From the NCBI RefSeq assembly GCF_900100855.1, contig NZ_FNCB01000016.1, positions 1 through 57,035 of the forward strand: a DNA stretch of 57,035 nucleotides, read 5' to 3'. This DNA is from Idiomarina zobellii. GTDB lineage: Bacteria > Pseudomonadota > Gammaproteobacteria > Enterobacterales > Alteromonadaceae. The notes under the pieces were generated by a model. The model was given only the letters and a program-made list of their open reading frames with translations. It did no database searches and had not been told where the DNA came from. This document shows positions 37,295-47,374 of this stretch, in pieces. The position numbers and the translations under genes were made by a program. Within the stretch, counting starts at the first letter, position 1; every line of letters begins with the position of its first letter.

Positions 37295-38293
37295 CTAAAT
37301 AGAGACTTGGATAGTTCTTCCATGCCCACCTACTGCAAACGGAGTCAAATAAAGAGTATCGTGATTTTCTTCGTTCGTCGAAGGAAGTAGCACTTGCCCA
37401 TACTGAAAATATTTCATAGAGAGGAAATCTTTTCGCCATTCCACCAGTTTGTTCCAATCTTTTCCATTTGAAGAGTACCAAACTTCAGCTAAGCGACTAG
37501 AGTTTATATCGCTTTGCTCAACAGCTGTCGAAAACACCAATTTGTCCTCTACCTTGCATCCGTAGAAAACGGAGCCTCCAACCGGTTGAAGCTTTTCTAT
37601 ATGATTACCTTCTCTATCCGTTCTGTAAATGAAGTTTTGCTCCTGCGGAGTATCTGAGCCAAAGTAGATCCACTTACTAGAAAATAGTAACTGAACAGCT
37701 CGAGTTTGTTGTGATCCCCCAAGCACTTTATCTAAAGTAGTAAAGTTATTCCTTGTACACCAGATACCCGACTCTTCATTAGAGTCACCGGTAGTGACCC
37801 AAAAGGAGTCTGTGTAAGCATCATGAAAAACACCGTGAATATGCCTTACATCATTGAACTGCCACACTGACCGCCATTTGTTAGACTCAAAGTCTAGACT
37901 ATATATATGCACTGGAGAGCGCTCTGAATTAGAGCGATATTCACCATAGAAAACTTTATCGTCTGATGCACAAAGAACCATCGGACGAGAGCCTTCAATA
38001 AAGCCTAAACGAGTTATAGAGGCATCGGCTTGTATTAAAAAAGACTCATTATTTACAATTGCGACCCATTTCCCTCGAGCTTTAACAAGGTGGTGTACTC
38101 CTAAGCGCAGCAATCTTGATAACATATGGGACTTCATTGCTAGTCTTAACGACGTCCTCACAGGTAGAGTCAGCCAGTGCTTCCAGGTTTGTCCTTTGTC
38201 TTCGCTAACGAAAAGGTCTGCACCACACGCTAAAATTAGTTTGTTTTTATTTGCAAAAACAATCCGCCCTTTCGTCACTTTAACCGCTTGCAT
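37295..38293 (-). CDS. BNR/sialidase-like beta-propeller protein of unknown function
   Basis: The 332-residue protein contains Asp-box-like repeats (SEDKGQTWKHW, SSNGKDWNKLVEW) and regularly spaced beta-strand segments, so it is probably a six-bladed propeller. It has no signal peptide or membrane segment and should be cytoplasmic. It overlaps the sulfotransferase upstream by 19 bases and lies before wecC, so it is part of the polysaccharide operon. I do not recognise a catalytic set of residues. Sequence resembles neither true sialidases nor known glycosidases beyond the fold; it may bind or modify the glycan or be a sensor. Confidence 0.65.
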   Translation of the reverse strand: MQAVKVTKGRIVFANKNKLILACGADLFVSEDKGQTWKHWLTLPVRTSLRLAMKSHMLSRLLRLGVHHLVKARGKWVAIVNNESFLIQADASITRLGFIEGSRPMVLCASDDKVFYGEYRSNSERSPVHIYSLDFESNKWRSVWQFNDVRHIHGVFHDAYTDSFWVTTGDSNEESGIWCTRNNFTTLDKVLGGSQQTRAVQLLFSSKWIYFGSDTPQEQNFIYRTDREGNHIEKLQPVGGSVFYGCKVEDKLVFSTAVEQSDINSSRLAEVWYSSNGKDWNKLVEWRKDFLSMKYFQYGQVLLPSTNEENHDTLYLTPFAVGGHGRTIQVSI

Positions 38294-39243
38294 GCTTTTT
38301 TCACTTTGTAGTTTCTATATATACGGTAGGGTTTATCAAACAGGGAAATAGCTATGAACCCGGAGTACACCCAAAAAAGGTCGAGAATAGACAATCGATT
38401 TTTTTTTGAGTCACGTTTGTATTTACCAACCTGAAATGCTTGTTTGCAAGACATTTCCGTCAATAAGATCTCTTTTGCAGATAACTCATTCATCCACTTT
38501 TGCTTGTTACCTTTTAATAAAGGCCCAAAAGTCTCCTTCTTCCAACTCAGTTCCTCGGCGGATACTAGTTTTCTCGCCGCATCACCAAAGTTAAGCATAC
38601 TTTCTTCAAATGGAAGACCTACTTGTTCGCAAAGTCTTTTCAGTACTCTTTCAGGATCTTTCAATAAGTCTTCGTATACTATTTCATAATAGTTTTTTCC
38701 AAAAAATCGCTTACCCATTTCACGCCCAAGTTTCAACTGAACTCTGTTAGCGAAAATATGTTTCCACACGTGCCCCGTTTTAGACCACGCTGCCTTCTTT
38801 TTAGAAAGCAGAACGTCCCTAGGATCCCGGACAATATTAACTATTGTTGCTGTGGGAGTAATAGCTGATACCAAAGGCAAGAATTCAATCAACCTTGGAT
38901 CTTTATCCCCAACCCAATCGCGCATCTCAGAGTTAGCAGCGTTAGCCAACTTGTGAAAAAGCTCTCTTTCAGAAAAAGAACTATCTTCGGAAAACCAAGA
39001 ATTGATATCAATACCTGTTCTAGCCAAATGCGAATCACTACCTAAACGTTCTTTTACAGCATTAATTCCGCAACGCTCATATAGCTCAGATAACACTCCA
39101 GTAAAAATATAACGTCTTATAAAAGAGGTCTCAGGTAGATAGCAAACTTTACTGTTAGCAGCAATCATGCTTTGTAAAAGAGAGGTACCGGAGCGCCCCA
39201 CACCAATTACGAATAGGAGCTTCACAGATCGTTCAATGCTCAT
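38275..39243 (-). CDS. PAPS-dependent sulfotransferase 1
   Basis: The 322-residue protein has the PAPS 5'-phosphosulfate loop GVGRSGTSLL (14-23) and the 3'-phosphate motif IVRDPRDVLLSKK (137-149), the two hallmarks of the sulfotransferase family. The rest fits the carbohydrate sulfotransferase type (MGKRFFGKNYYEIVYEDLLKDPERVLKRLCEQVGLPFEE). No signal peptide or membrane anchor, so it acts on cytoplasmic lipid-linked intermediates. It overlaps neighbours on both sides. PAPS can be made by cysD/cysN/cysC at the end of the same gene series. Confidence 0.87.
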   Translation of the reverse strand: MSIERSVKLLFVIGVGRSGTSLLQSMIAANSKVCYLPETSFIRRYIFTGVLSELYERCGINAVKERLGSDSHLARTGIDINSWFSEDSSFSERELFHKLANAANSEMRDWVGDKDPRLIEFLPLVSAITPTATIVNIVRDPRDVLLSKKKAAWSKTGHVWKHIFANRVQLKLGREMGKRFFGKNYYEIVYEDLLKDPERVLKRLCEQVGLPFEESMLNFGDAARKLVSAEELSWKKETFGPLLKGNKQKWMNELSAKEILLTEMSCKQAFQVGKYKRDSKKNRLSILDLFWVYSGFIAISLFDKPYRIYRNYKVKKACKRLK

Positions 39244-40414
39244 AGAGTGCTCTAATCTTATTGATATATGACTCTTTAGAAAAGTTCTCTTTAAGCTTGT
39301 TTATCAATGACGTGGATATGGTCAGATATTGGCTATCATAATTTCTTAAAACTTCTTCTAAAATACCGGCTAAAACATAAGGGTCGTTTTCATTCGGTGA
39401 AAAACCTCTAAAAAATTTCTGTTCGTCACAGTTCAACCCTGATAGCTCGGACATCTCTTTAATTGTATTCTCGTACCCAATGACAGCCGCTCCGCTCAAC
39501 GCAGCTTCCACATAAACTAAACCGAAACTTTCCGAGACACTTGGGACACAAAGGATTTTACTTCTATTCATTAATTTTAAGACTTTCTCATGACTAATTG
39601 CACCCAAAAAGTCCACCCTATTTCCATATCCTTTCTTAAGGTCTCCAAGTAGCTCACCTTGACCGACTATTTTACACTTTGGCTTATCATCAATTTTACT
39701 CAAAGCCTCCAAAACTAACTTTGGGCGCTTTCGTTCAGTTAAACTTCCCACAAATAATACATCTATATCCTTAGCCATGCGTCGACTCGTTAGGATTTCA
39801 ACAGGGTTATGGATTACTCGATTATTAGGAGTATTCAGTCCGAGCTCGTCAGACCTGTTTTTATCTGTCTCAGAAACATGAACTACACAATCAAACCAAA
39901 GCTGCCCGGTTTTGTGGATACTTATGTACTTTCTTCGAGTTTGACCACTTGACCTAAGAATATCATCATAACTATGTACCGTGAGAATTTTTCGCCTAAT
40001 AGCGGCAGACTTAGTTACACTATGAAACTGATTGTGTATCGAGTGCACATGAACTACATCAAACACACTTACGTCCAAGTTATCCAACTTATAACGAGTC
40101 AAGAACCTATTGATGATAGCTCTTATTCTAAAATCCCGTATTAGAACACTTGCACTAATGGATTTATATATTGCTCTCAAAAAACCAAAAACAGAGAAAC
40201 TTGGAATCCCGACTACTCTAATTTTAGAATTTAATAGAAACGATGAACCAAGGTAGGAGCCTACTGCTAGTATAGTCACATCATATCCATACTCGGATAG
40301 CAGCTCGGCGTGTTGCAAAGTGTGTACTGAAACTCCACCGTAGTTACTGGAACCAAAAGAAGATGGCATTGGGCCTACGATCAATACACTTTTAACTGAG
40401 TTGTCTGTTGTCAA
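39233..40414 (-). CDS. glycosyltransferase family 4
   Basis: The 393-residue GT-B enzyme has the N-terminal GGVSVHTLQHAELLSEYGYDV segment and the C-terminal donor-site VLFVGSLTERKRPKLVLEAL and SVSESFGLVYVEAALSGAAVIGYE, with the EX7E motif. It belongs to the retaining GT4 type. Overlaps of 11 bases (downstream) and 23 bases (upstream) show tight coupling. Donor sugar unknown. Confidence 0.85.
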   Translation of the reverse strand: MTTDNSVKSVLIVGPMPSSFGSSNYGGVSVHTLQHAELLSEYGYDVTILAVGSYLGSSFLLNSKIRVVGIPSFSVFGFLRAIYKSISASVLIRDFRIRAIINRFLTRYKLDNLDVSVFDVVHVHSIHNQFHSVTKSAAIRRKILTVHSYDDILRSSGQTRRKYISIHKTGQLWFDCVVHVSETDKNRSDELGLNTPNNRVIHNPVEILTSRRMAKDIDVLFVGSLTERKRPKLVLEALSKIDDKPKCKIVGQGELLGDLKKGYGNRVDFLGAISHEKVLKLMNRSKILCVPSVSESFGLVYVEAALSGAAVIGYENTIKEMSELSGLNCDEQKFFRGFSPNENDPYVLAGILEEVLRNYDSQYLTISTSLINKLKENFSKESYINKIRALYEH

Positions 40415-41519
40415 AATTCACCTTAATAAAACTGCGTAAATCATCACGAAACTTATTGTCTGCATTTTGGATAATCAATCGGTACTTACATGTTTCCAAT
40501 TCATTATTATAGTCCGAAATGTTTTCAATAAAATCTGTCAATTTCTTAGCCCATGTTTCTATGCGCATACTTTCAACACTAAAAAAGGACGAGCCAGATG
40601 CTTCAGATAACCCTCCTCGATTCGAATGAAGCACAGGCACACCATGGAGAATAGATTCCGCTGCGACTCGACCATAGGGTTCATACCAATAAGACGGAGC
40701 GAGGAGCACATCTATTAACTGAAAAATATTATCATGTGATTCATAACCATGAAGAACGACATTTTTATTATTCACTTTAGTTGTATTTTTATCGGCATTA
40801 AACACATGAAATTCGATTTCAGGAAATAAGACAGATAATTGTAAAACGAGACTTAGCCCCTTATATTTTGGTCCCGATATAAAGCCAGCTTTAAGGTGCG
40901 CCGCGTCCAATAGCCTATCTCTTTCGAACGTAGCTACTGATTTTATTTTAGGGTGAAAAACAAAGAATCTATTTATTCGATAAACCTTAGCAATCTCTTG
41001 CGCTAGGAAGCTGCTATTTACTATTACATTATCTGCTATACGATAAGCACGCCTCCAAATAAGATAAAAGAAAGCATCTCTAATAAGGTCTCTAACTCCA
41101 CCTTTACCATAAAGCCTCCCCTTTAGAGGGAGCTCGTTATAATCCCTGGTAATTATTGTGAGTTTTTTATTGTCAGATGAAATATGCTTATAAAACTGAC
41201 AAGCATGCGGAATCGAGCCTTTCGAACCAAAAAAAATAAGCTTTTCATAGCTAGCTAGATGACGGCGCATAAAAGCATTAAGCTGCTTATTTCCTTTCCT
41301 CACGAAAAAAGGAAAAGGCAATGTAACGAACTCGACAAAATTAATCGAAACACCTTGTCTCTCAGACTTATAAAAACTGAATTCTCTCCCCGGAATAAAT
41401 ATGAAAATATCGCCGAATTCTGATAGTGATTTAATCAACTCTATATTAGAGATAACGCCGCCTCTTGGTTTAACTACAGAAAACGGGTCTTCTCTGAAAA
41501 CAAAGGAAAAGCTAATCAT
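40392..41519 (-). CDS. glycosyltransferase (GT4-like)
   Basis: The 375-residue protein starts RGGVISNIELIKSLSEFGDI and has the donor-site segment LLAPSYWYEPYGRVAAESILHGVPVLHSNRGGLSE near residues 270-305, the retaining GT4 EX7E type. I chose the ATG at 41519; a GTG at 41522 is the only upstream alternative. It overlaps the wzy gene by eight bases. Confidence 0.8.
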   Translation of the reverse strand: MISFSFVFREDPFSVVKPRGGVISNIELIKSLSEFGDIFIFIPGREFSFYKSERQGVSINFVEFVTLPFPFFVRKGNKQLNAFMRRHLASYEKLIFFGSKGSIPHACQFYKHISSDNKKLTIITRDYNELPLKGRLYGKGGVRDLIRDAFFYLIWRRAYRIADNVIVNSSFLAQEIAKVYRINRFFVFHPKIKSVATFERDRLLDAAHLKAGFISGPKYKGLSLVLQLSVLFPEIEFHVFNADKNTTKVNNKNVVLHGYESHDNIFQLIDVLLAPSYWYEPYGRVAAESILHGVPVLHSNRGGLSEASGSSFFSVESMRIETWAKKLTDFIENISDYNNELETCKYRLIIQNADNKFRDDLRSFIKVNFDNRQLS

Positions 41520-42741
41520 CACTCATACTCTTAAGTTTTTTATACTCGTAAATAAACATCGTAAAAAAAATAAATATAGGGGCGTTATAATAAAAAATAT
41601 TAACATCGACGGCCATAGCATAGATCAAAAGGAATACTAGCAAAGATATCAGCGGTCGATTAAAAGCATTTATTTTTTTATAAGATAACGAAAGGGAAAA
41701 TATGAAAACCGCCCAAACTATGACAGTAAGCAGAGGGATCAATCCAAACTTCAACCAAATATTCAACAACTCATTGTCTAAAGAATGAAGTCTCGCGTCT
41801 GCTGGAAGACCTAAAAACCACTCGTTATTGACTGTCGATAAGGCGTCAGACCAAACTTCAAAAACACGAGCTTTGAAACTACTCATATTTACAAATCGAT
41901 CATAAATTTTTTCGTAAATATCAGTAACAAAAAACGCAGAAAGTACACATATGATGAAAAGGATAAAATAAAGAACTCTCTTGGGTTTTAGCCTTTTTGA
42001 AAAGTAATAAAAGCCGAACGACACAGTTAAAGCTATCCAGACGGATCTCGACTGAGAAGAAACTATGGCTAAGAAAAACAAACTAGTCAAAGTTAATTCT
42101 AAGATATTACTTGCCTTTCTTAAATGATTGTTAATCATAAAAATAAAGGCTAAACCCATTACAAAACCAGCTTCGTTAGGGTTTCCGTAGAATCCGATCG
42201 CACGATCCACATTATTGTCTGCATAGTGTAATGCACGTTCAGCGCCAAGCAACTCATAGTATAATGAGTTAATCCCATAAGGATTAAAAAATTGGACAAT
42301 CATGATAATAGACAGGAGCATTGCTCCGAAGTAAATCCCAGATTTAACTTTCTTCTTGTAGTTTTCCACATCAAAAGCCTTTAATAAGACTATGCAGTAA
42401 ATTATCATCCCACTAATCGTGACTATTCTAGCAATGCTAACATCGGAAGCTGCTCTTATTTGCGAAAAAGCTTCGAAGGCCAGAAATATAAAAAATGGAG
42501 ATAATACATATATGTCATAACGAGATAATGTTACCTTTTCTATTTTTAATAAAAAATAGAAAATAGATATAGTAGAAAACAAGATAAAGAAAGACAAGTT
42601 AATAGGTTGTAAACGAATCGGAAGAATAAATGCAATTAACAGGCAAAAAGCAATAGATAATACAAAAAGACTCTCAACCGAAAATCTAATACGCTTTATA
42701 GTTGAGTTGGCGGTTGTGTTATTATAATTTTTTTGAAGCAT
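41512..42741 (-). CDS. wzy: O-antigen polymerase-like membrane protein (Wzy)
   Basis: The 409-residue protein is hydrophobic throughout with about ten to twelve membrane segments and a larger periplasmic loop before the C-terminal segments (YDRFVNMSSFKARVFEVWSDAL). The segment SSQSRSVWIALTVSFGFYYF is of the O-antigen ligase/polymerase (Wzy_C) type. Membership in a cluster with Wzx and Wzz supports the polymerase call; a WaaL-type ligase is less likely. AT-rich and unlike flanking genes in base composition, as is usual for wzy. Confidence 0.75.
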   Translation of the reverse strand: MLQKNYNNTTANSTIKRIRFSVESLFVLSIAFCLLIAFILPIRLQPINLSFFILFSTISIFYFLLKIEKVTLSRYDIYVLSPFFIFLAFEAFSQIRAASDVSIARIVTISGMIIYCIVLLKAFDVENYKKKVKSGIYFGAMLLSIIMIVQFFNPYGINSLYYELLGAERALHYADNNVDRAIGFYGNPNEAGFVMGLAFIFMINNHLRKASNILELTLTSLFFLAIVSSQSRSVWIALTVSFGFYYFSKRLKPKRVLYFILFIICVLSAFFVTDIYEKIYDRFVNMSSFKARVFEVWSDALSTVNNEWFLGLPADARLHSLDNELLNIWLKFGLIPLLTVIVWAVFIFSLSLSYKKINAFNRPLISLLVFLLIYAMAVDVNIFYYNAPIFIFFTMFIYEYKKLKSMSDD

Positions 42742-44164
42742 TTTTCACAACACTTAATATTTCAAATATTATTTTCCTATCAAATAAAAATAAAAGAAAG
42801 AAGTATCCCACACAAAAAAACAAAGCCGACAAAATTATTTTGGATGCCGTACCAACATTAAAATATAAAAAAAACAAATAAATTAGAATAAATGATAAGC
42901 TTGAAAATAAGTAATAGAATGAAACATCTTTTAATTGCTCTAACGTTGAGTAACCTATCAATCTTCCTGAGTAATATTTGTTAGGGAAATAAAACAAAAA
43001 CGCCTGACAAACTTGCCCCCAAATAACAGCTTCCAAGCCAATAGGAATTGTAATAAAAAGTATGATTGTCATCAGAACTTTTTTAAAAATCTCTAAAACT
43101 AAAAAGATGTCAGATCGGCCGGTTACCTTTAGTATATTTAGGTTTAAAGAATTCACGCAAAGAGGTAACGAAGCTATTAGAAGAATTTGTAGATATACAT
43201 GTGCATCTTTCCATTTTTCGGAAAAAAACAAATCGAAAAGCCATGGAACCACTAATATAAAAAATACAATCACAGGAACATAAATTGCGGTAACTACTTT
43301 AATTACTCGCCTGTAACCTGCTTTTAGCTCGAGTTTGTTAGATTGCTTTTTAGAGAGTGCAGGAAAGGTTACAGCTTGTATAGAATGCAAAAGTTGGCTG
43401 ACCACTAGCTCTCGTATTTTGTCTGCGAGAAAATATAGGCCAGCAGCAGAAGAGCTAAATAGTTTTGCTATTACTAAAGGGTAAAGATTTTTATATAAAG
43501 TATCCAAACTACCCGATAAGAAAATTTTATAACCGAAGTGATATAAGTTTCTCAGAGAGTTCCAACTAAATGACTTCGCTGGCCGCCACCCTTGGAAATA
43601 CCAAAGTAATATAGTTTGGCAACCTGAAAATACTAGGGATTGTCCAACTAATGCCCATGCCCCATACCCTAAAGACGCGAAAGTCAATGCCACTGCAGCT
43701 GATATAAAACTTGACGGAAGACTAGCAAACATTTGAACTTTGAAATTCAACTTTCTGCTTAGACTAGCAACTTGTACTAATTGAAAAGAATTAATTATTA
43801 TAGCTAAAGAAGAGACACGTACGAGCTCAACAAGCTGACTTTCTTCGTAAAAATTGGCTATGACCGGCGCGAGGAAAAACAGTAGTAAATACGATACAAG
43901 ACCCAAACAGATATTAGAATAAAATGCTGTAGAATAATCGATTTTAGTAACTAACTCAGAACGAATCAAAGCTTGCCTGAAACCTGAGTCCATTAAGGAT
44001 TGGCCAAGCGCTATAAATAGACTTATCATCGCAATCAATCCAAAATCTGTGGGAAGCAGGAATTTAGCTAAAAGCAGTGTTACTAAAATCCCAATCCCCC
44101 GACGTGACAACTGCTCACCGAAGTTCCAGACTACGCCGACTGTGGTTTTCTTAGCTAAGTTCAA
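42722..44164 (-). CDS. wzx: oligosaccharide flippase (Wzx)
   Basis: The 480-residue protein has about twelve to fourteen hydrophobic segments and the start typical of the MOP flippase superfamily (VVWNFGEQLSRRGIGILVTLLLAKFLLPTDFGLIAM). It would move undecaprenyl-linked repeat units across the inner membrane. It overlaps wzy by 20 bases. Strong AT-bias is shared with wzy and the GT56-like gene. Confidence 0.88.
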   Translation of the reverse strand: MNLAKKTTVGVVWNFGEQLSRRGIGILVTLLLAKFLLPTDFGLIAMISLFIALGQSLMDSGFRQALIRSELVTKIDYSTAFYSNICLGLVSYLLLFFLAPVIANFYEESQLVELVRVSSLAIIINSFQLVQVASLSRKLNFKVQMFASLPSSFISAAVALTFASLGYGAWALVGQSLVFSGCQTILLWYFQGWRPAKSFSWNSLRNLYHFGYKIFLSGSLDTLYKNLYPLVIAKLFSSSAAGLYFLADKIRELVVSQLLHSIQAVTFPALSKKQSNKLELKAGYRRVIKVVTAIYVPVIVFFILVVPWLFDLFFSEKWKDAHVYLQILLIASLPLCVNSLNLNILKVTGRSDIFLVLEIFKKVLMTIILFITIPIGLEAVIWGQVCQAFLFYFPNKYYSGRLIGYSTLEQLKDVSFYYLFSSLSFILIYLFFLYFNVGTASKIILSALFFCVGYFFLLFLFDRKIIFEILSVVKNASKKL

Positions 44165-44198
44165 TATTTATGCCTAAAGTAAAACACAATGAATCTCT

Positions 44199-45368
44199 TT
44201 ATTTCTTAGAAGAATTTATAGATTCAATTAAAATTTTTGTCTTGAAGAGAGCAGTTTCAGATCCTCTTGCCTTCCTAAGATGAATTCGATTAAAGAGTCT
44301 TTCTTTATAAGTAAGAGGCTGTGATAATAATTCTGGAGTCTTATTAATATCCTCAATCGAGTTTAAGTAAACACCCCTCTGTTTATAATCCGTATAGAAA
44401 GGATTTTTAGAATCCAAAATAACTCTAGCTCCCATAAATAACGCTTGAGCAATATTATTCCCCGCTTGCTGTCTTAAATGGTTCATAAATACTAAGCCAC
44501 ATGATTCGAGGACTCTATTATATTCATTGACAGTTAACATTTCAGTTAATGGGTAAAACCTATCACCGAAACGCTTAACACCCTCATTAATAACAACGTT
44601 ACGATAATTCATATCTCCATAGCTTAGCGGAGCTATTATTTTACTACTCTCATTTAGATGATGTTCATACTTCTTTAAAAATCTAATGGCATCGAGATGA
44701 TTATTAGTTGGTGTAGAACTATTTCCCAACAGGATGTTTTTTCCCATTGAAAAATCGTTTCCAAACTTACAATCTACCAAATTAGAGCTATTTGCATAAT
44801 TCCAATCAATATACTTTGGGTTCCAGCCATTAACCTTATTTAATACGCTATGAAATTCACTTTCCAAAACTGGACAGAAATAATCGACCCGAAGAATTCC
44901 AGTTTCTTTCCTAATCGAATTAGGATATAAGATTTTATCTCGACAGTATTTAATAAGACTAATAATTTTAGATCTTCTTAAATTAGACCAAAAACTATTG
45001 TTAATTACTATATCGTTAGTTGCCGCCTTTAACATCTCTGACGCTGAATTATAAATTATGTCATAATAATCAAAGCCCATACCAATCCAGTATACAGGCA
45101 TCGTCTTTCGACAACGGTTTATCAATTCGATAGAAAACTTATTCATTCCATGAATTATCAATGCATCATAGTTGTTAAGTTTATTAATAAATTTACCATT
45201 CAAGTACGAAAATTTACTGACACGAACAGGATTAACTTTCTTTAGATTTTTTATTGGAGAGTCCAAGTCCGGCAATATGAAGTCGTTAGCGTGAGGCGCA
45301 ACTGACTCAAACATTTCAAAAGCTGAGTCAGGAAACTTTTCATCCATTATTATGTGAGCAATTTTCAT
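44199..45368 (-). CDS. GT56-like (WecF-family) glycosyltransferase for a 4-amino-4,6-dideoxy sugar
   Basis: The 389-residue protein resembles WecF, which adds Fuc4NAc from dTDP-Fuc4NAc in enterobacterial common antigen. Matching segments are ILLGNSSTPTNNHLDAIRFL (WecF: LVGNSGDRSNEHIAALR), IIAPLSYG, and FMNHLRQQAGNNIAQALFMGARVIL with NPFYTDY. It lies with rfbA, rfbB and an aminotransferase, which can make the dTDP-4-amino sugar, and with wecB/wecC. Donor identity (Fuc4N, Qui4N or an acylated form) is inferred. Confidence 0.75.
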   Translation of the reverse strand: MKIAHIIMDEKFPDSAFEMFESVAPHANDFILPDLDSPIKNLKKVNPVRVSKFSYLNGKFINKLNNYDALIIHGMNKFSIELINRCRKTMPVYWIGMGFDYYDIIYNSASEMLKAATNDIVINNSFWSNLRRSKIISLIKYCRDKILYPNSIRKETGILRVDYFCPVLESEFHSVLNKVNGWNPKYIDWNYANSSNLVDCKFGNDFSMGKNILLGNSSTPTNNHLDAIRFLKKYEHHLNESSKIIAPLSYGDMNYRNVVINEGVKRFGDRFYPLTEMLTVNEYNRVLESCGLVFMNHLRQQAGNNIAQALFMGARVILDSKNPFYTDYKQRGVYLNSIEDINKTPELLSQPLTYKERLFNRIHLRKARGSETALFKTKILIESINSSKK

Positions 45369-45375
45369 ATGTGAT

Positions 45376-46224
45376 CTAGAGGCTGTAGCCTAATAATTCC
45401 AACCTATCGCTAGCCACGCTTTCAAAATCAATTAACTGTTTTTCAGACAAATCCCTTTTATATCTACCTACACTACTATCAGCCAAAGGCATAAATGTCT
45501 TATCTTTCCAACCCTTAAATTCATTCGGCTCATCATTATTTTTATAAAAGGCTAGCATTTCTTCCGAAAAAGTTACTGACAAAAAATCACACACTTCTTT
45601 AAGGGTATTAATAGGACTATTGACCAAGTCTTCATACCGAATATATATTGCGCCCTTATTAACCCATTGCAACATTACCTCAACTGACTTCTTCCACTCT
45701 TCTGCGATATCTTTAATATCTGCAGTCAGATTTGGTTTATATCGAGAATTGAGCTTCTTATTACTAAGATCTAAATATGAACAGGCAACATCCCTTCCAT
45801 CACGAACAATAAATATTTTCCTACACTCGGGAAATATTTTTTCCAACTTTCTCACACGACTTATGTAGTAGTTATTTTTATCACCAAATAATTCAGCTTT
45901 TTTATTCGCTTTATTAGCGTAAGCACGATAGATCTCTAGAACTAGTTCTTGATAGGTAGTCGGCTTATTTTCTATTATTAGCGAAAAAACTTCATCAAAG
46001 TCGAGCTCCCACGTCTCGAATTTTTTAGTTGAAAAAACTTTACGTAGAAAGTCACCATAAATTTTTATATTTAGTTTTGTTCCTGCAAATTCTTCATAAA
46101 GCCACTCGCAAAAACCACATTCTGGAGGAACAGCAATTTTAGGGTGGTTATTCAACATAAGACGGAACAAAGATGTTCCCGACCGAGGATTACCCAAAAT
46201 AAAAAAGGGAGGGGTTCTATGCAT
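45376..46224 (-). CDS. PAPS-dependent sulfotransferase 2
   Basis: The 282-residue protein shows the PAPS loop GNPRSGTSLF (11-20), and the 3'-phosphate motif FIVRDGRDVACSYLDL (138-153). It is clearly different from the first sulfotransferase (38275-39243) and more AT-rich. No membrane anchor. It lies seven bases before the GT56-like gene. It may sulfate a different residue of the same repeat unit. Confidence 0.87.
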   Translation of the reverse strand: MHRTPPFFILGNPRSGTSLFRLMLNNHPKIAVPPECGFCEWLYEEFAGTKLNIKIYGDFLRKVFSTKKFETWELDFDEVFSLIIENKPTTYQELVLEIYRAYANKANKKAELFGDKNNYYISRVRKLEKIFPECRKIFIVRDGRDVACSYLDLSNKKLNSRYKPNLTADIKDIAEEWKKSVEVMLQWVNKGAIYIRYEDLVNSPINTLKEVCDFLSVTFSEEMLAFYKNNDEPNEFKGWKDKTFMPLADSSVGRYKRDLSEKQLIDFESVASDRLELLGYSL

Positions 46225-46273
46225 TTTAGTAAAAGTACCTTATTGAATTTGCAGTTAATTTCAGTTGGAAGAG

Positions 46274-47374
46274 CTAGTTGCTTAAAGAGTTAACAAGAAG
46301 ATTTAAGGTGCTTTCTTGCTCATTTTCTTCTAAAGTTGTATATACTGGTAAACACAATATACGGCTCGCAATATTTTTAGATATTGGTTGTGGACTCCGT
46401 GCCCCTAAGCACTCTACTGAGTCTAATGAAGGGTAAAAATACCGCCTCACCGATACACCATTTTTCTTCAAATCTTCCGTTATTTTCAAGGCTCGTTCTT
46501 CACTTTCAAATACAACGGGGAAATAGGCATAGTTATAATCTTGATCTTCTGACTTCACTTGTAATTGCAACGACTGGCTCAATTCTCGCTCATAACGGTG
46601 CCACACAGTAGCGCGAGCTTTTAGATTCTCTTCCATTTCATCCAGAACACATAGCCCCATAGCAGCCTGAAACTCATTCATTTTTGCATTAATTCCAAGC
46701 TCTTCAATAGCATCAGGCCCCGTAATGCCAAAGCTCATCATTTTTTTTGCTGTTTCTAAGTCTTCTTTTCTCTTAAAGACAATAGCCCCGCCTTCAATGG
46801 TGTGAAACAGCTTTGTCGCATGAAAGCTTAGAGTAGCCGCATCTCCATGCCGCAATAAACTTTCTCCCTTGTAATTCACCCCAAACGCATGAGCGGCATC
46901 ATAAATCACTTTTAAACCATGCTTATTAGCTATCTCATCAATAGCTTCAACTTCACAGGCATTACCAAACACGTGTACAGGCACAATAGCTTTGGTTTGT
47001 GGCGTTATAGCTTTTTCGATGTTTTTAGGGTCTAAACACCAAGTATCAGGATCTATGTCTGCAAACACTGGCTCCACGCCTTCCCACTTTAAAGAGCTTG
47101 CTGTTGCGACAAACGTAAAAGGCGTGGTTATGGCTTCAGGTTTTTCGTCACGGTTAGTTGTGCTAACACCAAGCGCGCGGTAGGCAATCTGCAGCGCCAA
47201 GGTACCATTAGAAACTAACAGTAAATTTTCAACGCCAAGATATTCTTCTAAACGTTTGGTCAGCTCTTGTACTAAAGGACCGTTATTCGTCAGCCATTCA
47301 CGCTCGTAAATACCGTCAATATATTTGTCGAGCTTTTCACGGGCAGGAAGATAAGGCTTTGTAACAGGTATCAT
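46274..47374 (-). CDS. DegT/DnrJ/EryC1/StrS aminotransferase for dTDP-4-keto-6-deoxyhexose
   Basis: The 366-residue PLP enzyme has [25 protein letters not shown], the PLP-phosphate loop region and [19 protein letters not shown], where Lys forms the Schiff base. It overlaps rfbA by four bases, and RfbB makes the keto-sugar substrate. Product would be dTDP-4-amino-4,6-dideoxy-glucose or -galactose (VioA/WecE type), or a 3-amino isomer (FdtB/QdtB type); the WecF-like transferase favours the 4-amino sugar. Confidence 0.85.
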   Translation of the reverse strand: MIPVTKPYLPAREKLDKYIDGIYEREWLTNNGPLVQELTKRLEEYLGVENLLLVSNGTLALQIAYRALGVSTTNRDEKPEAITTPFTFVATASSLKWEGVEPVFADIDPDTWCLDPKNIEKAITPQTKAIVPVHVFGNACEVEAIDEIANKHGLKVIYDAAHAFGVNYKGESLLRHGDAATLSFHATKLFHTIEGGAIVFKRKEDLETAKKMMSFGITGPDAIEELGINAKMNEFQAAMGLCVLDEMEENLKARATVWHRYERELSQSLQLQVKSEDQDYNYAYFPVVFESEERALKITEDLKKNGVSVRRYFYPSLDSVECLGARSPQPISKNIASRILCLPVYTTLEENEQESTLNLLVNSLSN

